Shown: positions 55,022 through 63,885 of the stretch, one piece after another
Position numbering within the stretch: the first letter of the stretch is position 1
Layout: each line of letters starts with the position of its first letter
From: Bradyrhizobium sp. SSBR45G
Lineage (GTDB): Bacteria > Pseudomonadota > Alphaproteobacteria > Rhizobiales > Xanthobacteraceae
Direction of reading: 5' to 3'
Length of the DNA: 64,000 nucleotides
NCBI RefSeq assembly: GCF_030159255.1
Contig: NZ_BSCT01000014.1
Coordinates: 97,239-161,238 of the forward strand
Translations under genes and position numbers: made by a program
Notes under the pieces: model-generated
Told to the model about the DNA's origin: nothing
The model's input: only the letters and a program-made list of their open reading frames with translations
Database searches by the model: none

Positions 55022-55549
55022 ATGTCCTTAAGAGAAATCATCATCCTGCCGGACAAGCAGCTGCGGCTGGTGTCCAGGCCTGTCGAGAAGGTTACGCCGG
55101 AGATCCGGCAGCTGGTCGACGACATGTTCCAGACCATGTACGACGCGCCCGGCATCGGGCTCGCGGCGATCCAGGTCGCGCAGCCGCTGCGCGTCATCAC
55201 CATGGATCTGGCCAAGCCCGATGCGAACGGGGAAGGCAAGCGCGAGCCGCGCGTCTTCATCAATCCCGAGGTCATCGCCAGGTCCGACGAGCTGTCGGTC
55301 TATGAGGAAGGCTGTCTGTCGATCCCCGAATATTATGAGGAGGTCGAACGGCCGGCGCGGGTGCGCGTGCGCTTCACCGATCTCGACGGGGTGGTCCGCG
55401 AGGAGGATGCCGAGGGGCTCTACGCCACCTGCATCCAGCATGAGATCGACCATCTCAACGGCGTCCTCTTCATCGACTATCTGTCGAAGCTGAAGCGCGA
55501 CCGCGTGATGAAGAAGTTCACCAAGGCCGCCAAGCGCGCGGGCGAGTAG
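55022..55549 (+). CDS. def: peptide deformylase
   Basis: 175 residues. The three family motifs are present: GIGLAAIQVAQPLR (motif 1), EGCLSIPEYYEEV (motif 2, zinc/iron ligand Cys) and QHEIDHLNGVLF (motif 3, metal His pair and Glu). Removes the N-formyl group from new proteins. Next gene on the strand is fmt, which adds that group, separated by a palindromic repeat. Confidence 0.96.
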   Translation: MSLREIIILPDKQLRLVSRPVEKVTPEIRQLVDDMFQTMYDAPGIGLAAIQVAQPLRVITMDLAKPDANGEGKREPRVFINPEVIARSDELSVYEEGCLSIPEYYEEVERPARVRVRFTDLDGVVREEDAEGLYATCIQHEIDHLNGVLFIDYLSKLKRDRVMKKFTKAAKRAGE

Positions 55550-55567
55550 TCGACGAACTCTTTCCTC

Positions 55568-55657
55568 CGTCATGCCCGGGCTTGACCCGGGCATCCACGT
55601 CCTGCCTCTCGCGCTGGCATTGAGACGTGGATGGCCGGGACAAGCCCGGCGATGACG
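55568..55657. repeat. long inverted-repeat element between def and fmt
   Basis: Arms 55568-55601 and 55624-55657 are near-perfect inverse copies (CGTCATGCCCGGGC ... GCATCCACGTC versus GACGTGGATGGCCGGG ... CGATGACG). A dispersed bradyrhizobial palindrome that would form a very stable hairpin in the def-fmt transcript. Confidence 0.8.
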
Positions 55658-55690
55658 CGGAGGGTTGAGGCTTTGCAGGTCTCCGAACAG

Positions 55691-56626
55691 ATGCCGCTTC
55701 GCCTGATCTTCATGGGCACGCCGGATTTCGCCGTGCCGACCCTGCTCGAGCTCGCCGGCCACGGCCACGAGATCGCGGCCGTATACACGCGAGCGCCGAA
55801 ACCCGGCGGCCGGCGGGGCCTTGCGCTGCAGCCGACGCCGATCGAGACCGAGGCGCGCCGGCTCGGCATCCCTGTCTTCACGCCGAAGACGCTGAAGACC
55901 GAGGAGGCGCTGGCCGAGTTCCGCGCCCATCAGGCGGATGCCGCCGTCGTCGTCGCCTACGGCATGATCCTGCCGCAGGCGATTCTCGATACGCCCAAGC
56001 TCGGCTGCTACAATCTCCACGCCTCGCTGCTGCCGCGCTGGCGCGGTGCCGCGCCGATCAACCGCGCCATCATGGCCGGCGACGCCGAGAGCGGCGTCAT
56101 GGTGATGAAGATGGATGTCGGGCTCGACACCGGCGACGTGGCCATGGCCGAGCGTCTCGCCATCACCGATGCGATGACGGCGTCCGATCTCCACGACCGG
56201 CTGTCGCGGATCGGCGCCGATCTGATGGTGCGCGCGATGGCGGCACTGGAGCGCGGCGCGCTGACGCTGTCCAGGCAGGCCGAGGACGGCGTCACCTACG
56301 CCGCCAAGATCGACAAGGCGGAGGCGCGGATCGACTGGACGAAGCCGGCGCACGCCGTGCTGCGCCACATTCATGGACTGTCGCCATTTCCTGGCGCCTG
56401 GAGCGAGGTCAGCATGGATGGCGAGGCGGTACGGCTGAAGATCCTGCGCTGTGAGCTGGCCGGTGGCAGAGGCGTGCCCGGCACTGTTCTGGACGAGCAG
56501 CTCACCATCGCCTGCGGCGGCGGCGCCATCCGCATCACCGAGCTGCAGCGCGCCGGCAAGGCGCCGATGAAGGCCACGGATTTCCTGCGCGGGACGCGGG
56601 TCGCTCCGGATCTGCGCTTCGGGTAG
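55691..56626 (+). CDS. fmt: methionyl-tRNA formyltransferase
   Basis: 311 residues from MPLRLIFMGTPDFAVPTLLEL. Formyl-donor binding site YNLHASLLPRWRGAAPINRAIMAGD and GVMVMKMDVGLDTGDV, then the C-terminal tRNA-binding domain (GTVLDEQLTIACGGGAIRI, LQRAGKAPMKATDFLRG). Uses 10-formyl-tetrahydrofolate to formylate initiator Met-tRNA. An upstream in-frame start is within the repeat and is not used. Confidence 0.96.
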   Translation: MPLRLIFMGTPDFAVPTLLELAGHGHEIAAVYTRAPKPGGRRGLALQPTPIETEARRLGIPVFTPKTLKTEEALAEFRAHQADAAVVVAYGMILPQAILDTPKLGCYNLHASLLPRWRGAAPINRAIMAGDAESGVMVMKMDVGLDTGDVAMAERLAITDAMTASDLHDRLSRIGADLMVRAMAALERGALTLSRQAEDGVTYAAKIDKAEARIDWTKPAHAVLRHIHGLSPFPGAWSEVSMDGEAVRLKILRCELAGGRGVPGTVLDEQLTIACGGGAIRITELQRAGKAPMKATDFLRGTRVAPDLRFG

Positions 56627-56651
56627 GCCCGACCGTGTCCTTTCGCGCCGC

Positions 56652-56754
56652 TGTCATACCCTGCGAAAGCGGGGTATCCAGGACGCCGAGACGATCATTG
56701 TCGAACCGCGAAGCCGGCGAAGTTTGGGTCGCCGCATTCGCGGGCGATGACACC
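56652..56754. repeat. dispersed two-hairpin repeat, copy B
   Basis: 103 bases sharing both ends (TGTCATACCCTGCG and CGCGGGCGATGAC) and the GGTATCCAGG block with 40145-40240. It lies between fmt and truA, ending 10 bases before truA. Confidence 0.75.
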
Positions 56755-56764
56755 ATCGAGTCAG

Positions 56765-57502
56765 ATGCCCCGCTACAAGCTCATCATCGAATATGACGGC
56801 GCGCCGTTCTGCGGCTGGCAGCTGCAGGAGACACTGCCGTCCGTGCAGGGCGCGCTGGAGGCGGCGGTGCAGGCCACCTGCGGCGTGCCGACCCGGGTGC
56901 ATGGCTCGGGGCGCACCGATGCCGGCGTCCATGCCACCGGCCAGGTCGCGCATTGCGATATCGCCAAGGAGTTCCGGCCCGACAAGCTGCGCGACGCGCT
57001 CAACGCGCATCTGCGGCCCAATCCGGTCGCGGTGCTCGACACCGAGATCGTGCCCGACAGCTTCGAAGCGCGGTTCTCGGCGCGCAAGCGGCACTATCGC
57101 TACCGCATCGTCAACCGCCGCTCCAATCTGGCGCTCGAACTCGGCCGCGTCTGGCGCGTGCCGCAGCGGCTGGATTCCGACGCGATGCATGCCGCCGCGC
57201 AGCGGCTGATCGGCAAGCATGATTTCACGACGTTCCGCGACACAGAATGTCAGGCGAAGTCGCCGGAGAAGACGCTCGATCAGCTCGATGTCGTCAGGGA
57301 TGGCGATGCGGTGACCATCCTCACGTCGGCGCGGTCCTATCTGCATAGTCAGGTCCGCTCGATGGTCGGCTCATTGGTTTGGGTCGGGCAGGGACGCTGG
57401 GATGCAGACGATCTCGCCACGGCTCTTGCTGCACGCAATCGTGCCGCTTGTGGAGTCGTCGCGCCGCCGGACGGACTCTATCTGGTCAGAGTCGACTACT
57501 GA
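56765..57502 (+). CDS. truA: tRNA pseudouridine synthase A
   Basis: 245 residues. Catalytic Asp in GSGRTDAGVHATGQV, with MPRYKLIIEYDGAPFCGWQ at the start, RHYRYRIVNRR and FLHSQVRSMVG-like YLHSQVRSMVGSLVWVG. Modifies positions 38-40 in the tRNA anticodon arm. Same strand as def and fmt. Confidence 0.95.
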   Translation: MPRYKLIIEYDGAPFCGWQLQETLPSVQGALEAAVQATCGVPTRVHGSGRTDAGVHATGQVAHCDIAKEFRPDKLRDALNAHLRPNPVAVLDTEIVPDSFEARFSARKRHYRYRIVNRRSNLALELGRVWRVPQRLDSDAMHAAAQRLIGKHDFTTFRDTECQAKSPEKTLDQLDVVRDGDAVTILTSARSYLHSQVRSMVGSLVWVGQGRWDADDLATALAARNRAACGVVAPPDGLYLVRVDY

Positions 57503-57564
57503 CATCTGCGGCACGACGCATCGGATCGTGCAACTCATCCGCGATATTTCCGCGTCACTCTCGT

Positions 57565-57579
57565 GTGCATCAAATGCAC
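57565..57579 (+). promoter_or_regulatory. GTGCAT/ATGCAC palindrome upstream of the chemoreceptor
   Basis: GTGCATCAAATGCAC is a perfect 15-bp inverted repeat with a CAA centre, 76 bases before the receptor start and followed by TATAATTGAG at 57592-57601. The half-site equals the right half of the box-motif (GTGCAT). It could be a regulator site; the link to BoxR is speculative. Confidence 0.4.
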
Positions 57580-57617
57580 CTCGCTTAACTTATAATTGAG
57601 TGGTCGGCGGTATTTTT

Positions 57618-57651
57618 GAGACTTCCGTGGTCCTCACGTCAGTGAAGTCTC
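57618..57651 (+). promoter_or_regulatory. leader hairpin covering the ribosome site of the chemoreceptor gene
   Basis: GAGACTTC (57618-57625) pairs with GAAGTCTC (57644-57651), with inner CGTG/CACG pairing. The 3' arm contains the only GAAG ribosome-binding candidate and ends 3 bases before the ATG at 57655. Preceded by TATTTTT. Suggests post-transcriptional control of this receptor. Confidence 0.5.
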
Positions 57652-57654
57652 ATC

Positions 57655-59712
57655 ATGCGCATTCGCCAAGTCTTCCTGCTCTCGCTCATGCTCGGAGCCG
57701 CGATCGGCTTCATCGCGACCTTGCTGTTCGCCTGGCAACAACTGGCTTCGCTCCAGACGGCGCGTGCAGTGGCAGCCGACACGCAGCTGCTTGGCGCCAT
57801 GGTGCGTCTTCCGGAAAAGTTGAACCTGGAACGCGCCTGGATCAACCCGCGACTGAACTCGGCCAACGTCGCCACGACCGATGAGCTCGCAGCGTTGCAG
57901 AACTACACGCGCGGCTCCGACGAGGCACTGGCAAAGGCGCGCAGTCTCGCACAATTGCGCGAGGATCTCGCTGCGCTCGACGCGATCGAGCAGCGGCTGC
58001 GGTCGCTGCGCTCTGCGGCGCTCGACGCCGTCGTGCAGCCGAAGCAGGCGCGGCCGGAAACCGTGGTCCGGGACTACGTGCCGCAAATGTTCGGGGTTCA
58101 GGAGACCACCGGCACTCATATCGACGTCGTCCGTCGCCGCATCAATGCCGCCAACCCGGCGGTCGGCCAGGCTGCCCGTCTCGCCGTGCTGGGCTGGGAT
58201 CTGCGCGACTGGGCCGGACGGGCGACGACGACGCTGGTCCGCTATATTGCCACCCGTCAGCCGATGGTCGGCGAGCCGGCCGAGACGATGGCGACGTTCA
58301 AGGGGCGGCTCGACCGGATCTGGTCCGCTGTGAAGGTCGCGGCAACCGAAATCGATCAGAGGCCGATCTATGCCGCGCTCGCGGATGTCGAGAGCGGCTA
58401 TTGGGCGCGCGGCGGCGAACTCTATACGTCGCAGGTGGTGCCGAACCGCGGCAAGGTGCTCGATCTCGACCCCGATCAATTCCTGCGCATGATCTTCCCG
58501 ACCCTCGACACCATCCAGCCGCTGCGCGACGCCGCGGTCACCGAAGCATTGCGCCAAAGCGAGGTCGCCATCGCCGATTCGCAGTTCCGCTTCGTGCTGG
58601 CCGTCGTGCTGTTGCTGGTCAACGCGGTCGCTGCCGCGCTCGGCACCTGGTACTTCAATGCCCGCGTGATCAAGCCGCTCTCCAACCTGACCGCTCTCAT
58701 CCGTCGCATCGCCGATGGAGCGCGAGATGTCGACGTCACCTACCGCGACCGGACCGACGAGATCGGCACGCTCGCCAATGCGATCGGCGTCTTGAAGGAC
58801 AAGTCGGCCGATGCGGACCGGCTGGCGCTCGAGGGCGCCGAGACCGAGGCGCGGCGCGAAGCACGCCGGCAGAAGATCGAGGCTTTGACCAGCCGTTTCG
58901 GTGAGCTCATCGACACGCTGTGCGGCCGGCTCAGCGATGCCGCCAGCGGCCTCAAGCATTCCGCCGAGGCGCTCGACGGCTCGGCCAATGCCACCGCGGC
59001 GCGTGCCACGGCCGTGGCCGAGGCGGCTGCGCACGCGACCTCCGGCGTCAACACCGTCGCGGCAGCCTCCGAGGAGCTGGACACGTCGATGAAGGAGATC
59101 ACCCGGCAAATCGCGGAAGCCGCCTCGGAGTCGTCCAACGCCACCACGCAGGCGATCGACACCACCGACAAGGTCCGCACGCTCGCGGGCAGCGCCACCC
59201 GCATCGGCGATGTCGTCCAGCTCATTCGCGCGATCGCCTCGCAGACCAATCTGCTCGCGCTGAACGCCACCATCGAATCGGCGCGCGCCGGCGAGGCCGG
59301 CAAGGGCTTCGCTGTCGTCGCTGCGGAGGTGAAGAACCTGGCATCGCAGACCAGCAAGGCCACCGAGGAGATCGAGAGCCAGATCGCGGCGATCCAGAGC
59401 GAGACCGGCAGCACCGTTGCGGCGATCGAGAAGATCGCTGCCGTCGTCAACAGCATCAGCGGAGTCACCAGCTCCGTGGCGGCTGCGGTCAGCCAGCAGA
59501 GCGCCACGACACGGGAGATGGCGCGCAGCGTGCAGCAGACCGCGACCGGCACCCGCGAGGTGTCCTCGTCGATTTCGCTGGTCAGCGCGGCCGCCGACGA
59601 CACCCGCGGCTCGGCCCGCTCGCTGCTCGATTCGGCGGCCAGCCTCGCCGGTCAGGCCACCGACCTGCGCCGCGAGGTCGATCAGTTCCTCGCGGAGGTG
59701 AAGGCCGCCTGA
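57655..59712 (+). CDS. methyl-accepting chemotaxis protein
   Basis: 685 residues: membrane helix 1 (MRIRQVFLLSLMLGAAIGFIA region), a periplasmic domain of about 280 residues, helix 2 (FRFVLAVVLLLVNAVAAALGTW), HAMP (VIKPLSNLTALIRRIADGARD), then the cytoplasmic coiled coil with the signalling tip QTNLLALNATIESARAGEAG and KGFAVVAAEVKNLASQTSKA. The periplasmic ligand is not known. No che gene is nearby. Confidence 0.93.
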   Translation: MRIRQVFLLSLMLGAAIGFIATLLFAWQQLASLQTARAVAADTQLLGAMVRLPEKLNLERAWINPRLNSANVATTDELAALQNYTRGSDEALAKARSLAQLREDLAALDAIEQRLRSLRSAALDAVVQPKQARPETVVRDYVPQMFGVQETTGTHIDVVRRRINAANPAVGQAARLAVLGWDLRDWAGRATTTLVRYIATRQPMVGEPAETMATFKGRLDRIWSAVKVAATEIDQRPIYAALADVESGYWARGGELYTSQVVPNRGKVLDLDPDQFLRMIFPTLDTIQPLRDAAVTEALRQSEVAIADSQFRFVLAVVLLLVNAVAAALGTWYFNARVIKPLSNLTALIRRIADGARDVDVTYRDRTDEIGTLANAIGVLKDKSADADRLALEGAETEARREARRQKIEALTSRFGELIDTLCGRLSDAASGLKHSAEALDGSANATAARATAVAEAAAHATSGVNTVAAASEELDTSMKEITRQIAEAASESSNATTQAIDTTDKVRTLAGSATRIGDVVQLIRAIASQTNLLALNATIESARAGEAGKGFAVVAAEVKNLASQTSKATEEIESQIAAIQSETGSTVAAIEKIAAVVNSISGVTSSVAAAVSQQSATTREMARSVQQTATGTREVSSSISLVSAAADDTRGSARSLLDSAASLAGQATDLRREVDQFLAEVKAA

Positions 59713-59738
59713 GCCAGCGCAGACCTACCGAGGTGAAA

Positions 59739-59764
59739 GATCCGTCGAGCAGTCTCGACGGATC
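59739..59764. terminator. bidirectional terminator between chemoreceptor and Rid genes
   Basis: Perfect 11-bp stem GATCCGTCGAG/CTCGACGGATC with loop CAGT, flanked by AAA on the left and TTCG on the right, in the 57-base gap between convergent genes. It can end transcripts from both sides. Confidence 0.7.
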
Positions 59765-59769
59765 TTCGC

Positions 59770-60153
59770 CTAGGCTGCGGCGACGACTTCGATCTCGAGC
59801 AGCCAGGCGCTGTCGAAGATGCCAGCGATGATCACGGTCAGCGCCGGCGAAAGATCGTGAAGAACTTCGTTGCGGATGTCACGGTTCTCGCCGCTGTATC
59901 GCCGGTCGGACAGGAAGGTGGTGACCTTGACGACATTGGCGAGGGTCATGTCCACCGTCCGAAGCTGTGCTTCGACGTTGCTCCAGACCAGACGGGCCTG
60001 TGAGGCGAAGTCAGTTGGCACCACACCGTCCACCGACTGCGGAGTCTGGCCGCTGACGAATGCCCAACGCACCGGGTTGGAAATCTCGCAAACCTGGGCG
60101 TAACCGCCGGCAGGTTGCGGCGCGTCGGTCGCGTTCGCGGATCGTTTGTCCAT
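59770..60153 (-). CDS. Rid/YjgF family protein without the catalytic arginine
   Basis: 127 residues. The YjgF fold is visible (WAFVSGQTPQSVDGVV, TDFASQARLVWSNVEAQL, ANVVKVTTFLSDRRY), but the conserved arginine of active RidA proteins, expected in a PARS/PART motif, is Leu here (SPALTVIIAGIFDSAWLLEIEVVAAA). It probably does not hydrolyse 2-aminoacrylate and may bind another small molecule. Lies 21 bases upstream of dapE's stop, transcribed in the same direction. Confidence 0.85.
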   Translation of the reverse strand: MDKRSANATDAPQPAGGYAQVCEISNPVRWAFVSGQTPQSVDGVVPTDFASQARLVWSNVEAQLRTVDMTLANVVKVTTFLSDRRYSGENRDIRNEVLHDLSPALTVIIAGIFDSAWLLEIEVVAAA

Positions 60154-60174
60154 GTCGACCCTCTGGCAGATGAT

Positions 60175-61341
60175 CTACCCGAAATACCGGTCGAGAATGC
60201 CGCGATAGATCTTCGTCAAGGTCGCGATGTCGGCAATGGAGGCGCGCTCGTCGATCTGGTGCATGGTCTGGCCGACCAGGCCGAACTCGATCACCGGGCA
60301 GTAGCTCGAAATGAATCGCGCGTCTGACGTGCCGCCGGTGGTGGAGAGCTCCGGCTTGCGCCCGGTCACGCTCTCGATCGCAGCAACAGCCAGATCTGTG
60401 AACGGCCCGGGCTTGGTCAGGAACACGTTGGAGTTCGACGGCAGCCAGTCGATGCGGGCGCGGATGCGGTTGCCGCAGGCGACTCTGAGCCGCTCCTCGA
60501 CCAGCGCGCGCAGCGACTCCTGCGTATGGCAGTCATTGTAGCGGATGTTGAACTTCGCCCGCGCGACGCCCGGGATGACGTTGGTGGCGGTGTTGCCGAC
60601 ATCGACGGTGGTGAATTCGAGATTCGACGGCTGGAACTGCGCGCTGCCATGATCGAGCGGCTCGTCTGACAGCGCAACGATCAGGCGCGAGATGTCCGGC
60701 ACCGGATTGGCGGCGCGGTGGGGATAGGCGACATGGCCCTGCTTGCCCTCGACGACCAGGGTGCCGGACTGCGAGCCGCGGCGGCCGATCTTGATGCAGT
60801 CGCCCATGACTTCCTGATTCGACGGCTCGCCCAGCACGCAATGATCGAACCGTTCGCCGCGTTCGGCCGCCCACTGCAGCAGCTTGATCGTGCCATTGAT
60901 CGAGATGTCTTCCTCGTCACCGGTGATCAGGAATGAGATCGAGCCCTTGCCGTCCGCACGGGGCTTGCCGTCATGGCTGCGCAGATAGTCGAGCACGGCC
61001 GCAACGCTGCAGGCGATGCCGCCCTTCATGTCGACCGCGCCGCGGCCATGGATGTAGCCGTCCTTCACCTCGCCCGAGAACGCGCCGACGCTCCACGCGG
61101 CTTCGTCGCCGGGCGGCACCACGTCGGTATGGCCGGCGAAGGTGATGTGCGGCCCCTCGGTCCCGATGCGGGCGTAGAGGTTGTCGATATCAGCGGTGCC
61201 TTCTTCCGAGAAGGTGACGCGATGGGTCGTGAAGCCCGCTTGTTTCAGCAGGGCCTCGAGCACGCCGAGCGCCCCGGCATCGGCCGGAGTGACGGAGGGA
61301 CAGCGGATCAGGTCGCGGGTGATCGTGAGGGCATCGGTCAT
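60175..61341 (-). CDS. dapE: succinyl-diaminopimelate desuccinylase
   Basis: 388 residues of the M20 metallopeptidase family. Metal and catalytic motifs: FAGHTDVVPPGD, GRGAVDMKGG and ITGDEEDISINGT, with the dimerisation/lid segment VVEGKQGHVAYPHRA and NVIPGVARAKFNIRYN. Releases succinate from N-succinyl-LL-diaminopimelate on the way to lysine and peptidoglycan. Near dapD in the same orientation. Confidence 0.95.
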   Translation of the reverse strand: MTDALTITRDLIRCPSVTPADAGALGVLEALLKQAGFTTHRVTFSEEGTADIDNLYARIGTEGPHITFAGHTDVVPPGDEAAWSVGAFSGEVKDGYIHGRGAVDMKGGIACSVAAVLDYLRSHDGKPRADGKGSISFLITGDEEDISINGTIKLLQWAAERGERFDHCVLGEPSNQEVMGDCIKIGRRGSQSGTLVVEGKQGHVAYPHRAANPVPDISRLIVALSDEPLDHGSAQFQPSNLEFTTVDVGNTATNVIPGVARAKFNIRYNDCHTQESLRALVEERLRVACGNRIRARIDWLPSNSNVFLTKPGPFTDLAVAAIESVTGRKPELSTTGGTSDARFISSYCPVIEFGLVGQTMHQIDERASIADIATLTKIYRGILDRYFG

Positions 61342-61358
61342 GCCCTTCGCTTAACATG

Positions 61359-62009
61359 CTATTTTGGCGGCGGGCTAGTGCCGCCGATTGCCGCTTCCGC
61401 CAGGGGCGGGCTTGCGACGTGCGGGGTGAGCTCCAGCTCCTTGTGCTGGTCCCAGGCGGCAGGCGGCGTTGTCGGCGGCCGGGAGCGTTCGCCGGATCGG
61501 ACCTCCGGCAACGGGCTGGACCCGAAGCGGTTGGTCGAGGGACTGCCGGCAAGACAGTACAATTCGACGAAGCCCCACAGCGAGAGCAGGGTCGCGGCGC
61601 CGCCGACGATCATAGGCAGGGTCGTGCCGGGCATGCGGTCCGCGTATTGGTTGAACAGCCCGGGAACGACGAAGAGCGGCGCCATCCACCAGCCGCTCTT
61701 GTTGCGGTCATGCAGCCGCTTGATGGCGGCGGCGGCAAACACCCAGACGAACAAGGGGGTGAGGATGAGGTGGAAGACGACGGGGACGATATCGTCGCGG
61801 GTCAGGCCGCGAAAGGTGTCGGGGTCGAGGACCGCGAAGATGTCAGCGATGTTGAAGCTGGCGGCTGCCGGTCCGCCCAGCAGCTTGCGGGCCCCGGCCG
61901 ACAGCGCTGCGGCAAAGGCCATCCAGCACAGGATCACCAGCAGCGACAGCCAGAGCTTGGCGCGGTTGATGCGGCCGTGGAAGCGGAACAGAAACCAGGT
62001 CCAGTCCAT
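61359..62009 (-). CDS. DUF805-type membrane protein
   Basis: 216 residues. About four hydrophobic segments, with the family start MDWTWFLFRFHGRINRAKLW and the KRLHDRNKSGWW motif typical of DUF805. The C-terminal tail is hydrophilic and Pro-rich. Ends 17 bases before dapE and lies between dapD and dapE, a common position in these genomes; function unknown. Confidence 0.85.
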   Translation of the reverse strand: MDWTWFLFRFHGRINRAKLWLSLLVILCWMAFAAALSAGARKLLGGPAAASFNIADIFAVLDPDTFRGLTRDDIVPVVFHLILTPLFVWVFAAAAIKRLHDRNKSGWWMAPLFVVPGLFNQYADRMPGTTLPMIVGGAATLLSLWGFVELYCLAGSPSTNRFGSSPLPEVRSGERSRPPTTPPAAWDQHKELELTPHVASPPLAEAAIGGTSPPPK

Positions 62010-62077
62010 GGACGTCCTCCGGACCGATGGCTTGGCCGGTCCGGAGATTCGTTGCCGCGGCAGCCGCCGCGGTTCAA

Positions 62078-62923
62078 TCAGTCGCGCAGCAGCTCGTTGA
62101 TCGAGGTCTTGGAGCGGGTGCGCTCATCGACGCGCTTGACGATGACGGCGCAGGCGGTCGACGGGCCGATCTGGCCGTTCTTCATGGGCTTGCCCGGCAG
62201 CGCGCCCGGCACCACCACCGCATACTCCGGCACCTCGCCGACGAAGGTCTCGCCGGTCTCGCGGTCGATGACCTTGGTCGAGGCGCCCAGGAACACGCCC
62301 ATCGCCAGCACCGCGCCCTTGCGCACGACCACGCCCTCGGCGACCTCCGAGCGTGCGCCGATGAAGCAGTCATCCTCGACGATCACGGGGCCGGCCTGCA
62401 GCGGCTCCAGCACGCCGCCGATGCCGACGCCGCCGGAGATGTGGACACGCTTGCCGATCTGGGCGCAGGAGCCGACCGTCGACCAGGTGTCGATCATGGT
62501 CGCCTCGTCGACATAGGCGCCGAGATTGACGAAGGACGGCATCAGCACGACGTTCTTGGCGATGAAGGCCGAGCGGCGCACGATCGCGCCGGGCACGGCG
62601 CGGAAGCCGGCCTCGCGAAAACGGTTCTCGCCCCAGCCCTCGAACTTCGACGGCACCTTGTCCCACCATGAGGCCTGACCGGGCCCGCCGGGGATCACGC
62701 TCATGTCGTTGAGGCGGAACGACAGCAGCACGGCCTTCTTGAGCCACTGGTTGACGCTCCACTTGCCGTCCGAGCCGCGCTCGGCGACCCGCGCCTCGCC
62801 CTTGTCGAGCAGCTCCAGCGCGCTCTCCACGGCGTCGCGAACCTCGCCCTTGGTCGTCGTCGAGATGCCGTCACGGGCATCGAAGGCGCTGTTGATGGTG
62901 GATTCCAGGGCGGACAGTGACAT
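62078..62923 (-). CDS. dapD: tetrahydrodipicolinate N-succinyltransferase
   Basis: 281 residues from MSLSALESTIN. Left-handed beta-helix of hexapeptide repeats (IVRRSAFIAKNVVLMPSFVN, AYVDEATMIDTWSTVGSCAQ, IGKRVHISGGVGIGG). Transfers succinyl from succinyl-CoA to tetrahydrodipicolinate in lysine/peptidoglycan precursor synthesis. ATG 62923 preferred over an upstream in-frame start. Confidence 0.95.
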   Translation of the reverse strand: MSLSALESTINSAFDARDGISTTTKGEVRDAVESALELLDKGEARVAERGSDGKWSVNQWLKKAVLLSFRLNDMSVIPGGPGQASWWDKVPSKFEGWGENRFREAGFRAVPGAIVRRSAFIAKNVVLMPSFVNLGAYVDEATMIDTWSTVGSCAQIGKRVHISGGVGIGGVLEPLQAGPVIVEDDCFIGARSEVAEGVVVRKGAVLAMGVFLGASTKVIDRETGETFVGEVPEYAVVVPGALPGKPMKNGQIGPSTACAVIVKRVDERTRSKTSINELLRD

Positions 62924-63037
62924 CGGTCGATCCTCGCTTGGTCCCGGGCGGGTCGCCTGGGGTCGGTGATGTACGAGCATGATGGGCAGGCGCGCTTTTT
63001 CCGGGTTTGGGGCAGGGGAGTCAAGGCACCCCCAACC

Positions 63038-63117
63038 GTCGTCCCGGACAAGCGGAGCGCCACGCCGTCCGTTTACGCGAAGGCTCTCTCGCGCGAGCGG
63101 GTCAAGCCCGGGACGAC
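63038..63117. repeat. palindromic element between dapD and the HAD gene
   Basis: GTCGTCCCGG (63038-63047) and CCGGGACGAC (63108-63117) form inverted ends around a GC-rich loop region. Dispersed element in the 266-base gap 62924-63189, in which no gene is seen. Confidence 0.65.
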
Positions 63118-63189
63118 ACCGAATTTGGCGGACCGCCGTCGCGACTCATGAGCAGCCAGCCGGTCGCGTGACCGGGATGACGTCGAGGG

Positions 63190-63885
63190 TTACGCGGCGA
63201 CCAATCGCTGCAAAAACCCAGTCAGATCATCCGTGACATGGTCGACATGCGGATCCTCGCGGCCGGACAGCTCCCAGTCCTCGCGCACCACCTCCTTGGT
63301 CCCGTCAGGCACCACCAGCACCGTGGTCATGCCGAGGTCGTGCGGGACGACGAGGTTGCGGGCGAGGTCCTCGAACATGGCGGCGCGCGTCGGATCGACG
63401 GTGTGGAGCTTGAGGAATTTGTCGTAGGTCTCGCGCGCCGGCTTCGGCGTCAATTCGGCGGCGACGATGTCGAACACGCCGTCGAAATGGCCGGCAATGC
63501 CGAGCCGGGCCAGCACCGCGTCGACATGGTCGACGGAGCCGTTGGTCAGGATCAGCTTGCGTCCGGGCAGCTGCTCGATCGCCGCGCCCATCGCCGGGTT
63601 CGGCTCCAGCGGCGAATGGTCGATCTTGTGCACGTAGGCCAGGAAGTCGTCGGCATGCACGCCATGCTCGGTCATCATCCCGCGCATCGTGGTGCCGTAG
63701 CGGCGGTAGTAGTCCTTCTGGACCCGCCGCGCCTCCTGGGCATCCACCTTCAGCCAGTTGGAGACGAACTCGCCGATCCTGGTGTCGACCTGCTGCCACA
63801 GATTGACGTGATGCGGATACAGCGTGTTGTCGAGATCGAACACCCAGGTGTCGACGTGGTCGAAGCTGCGGCGATTTTTCGTCAT
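63190..63885 (-). CDS. HAD-family pyrimidine 5'-nucleotidase
   Basis: 231 residues from MTKNRRSFDHVDTWVFDLDNTLYP; DLDNT is the HAD nucleophile motif, ILTNGSVDHVDAVL the second and FEDLARNLVVPHDLGM the third. It resembles the SDT1/PYRN-type nucleotidases common next to dapD in rhizobia. Start at 63885 with GAGGC upstream; a longer frame to 63951 is unlikely. The remaining 115 bases to the window edge show no gene. Confidence 0.9.
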   Translation of the reverse strand: MTKNRRSFDHVDTWVFDLDNTLYPHHVNLWQQVDTRIGEFVSNWLKVDAQEARRVQKDYYRRYGTTMRGMMTEHGVHADDFLAYVHKIDHSPLEPNPAMGAAIEQLPGRKLILTNGSVDHVDAVLARLGIAGHFDGVFDIVAAELTPKPARETYDKFLKLHTVDPTRAAMFEDLARNLVVPHDLGMTTVLVVPDGTKEVVREDWELSGREDPHVDHVTDDLTGFLQRLVAA

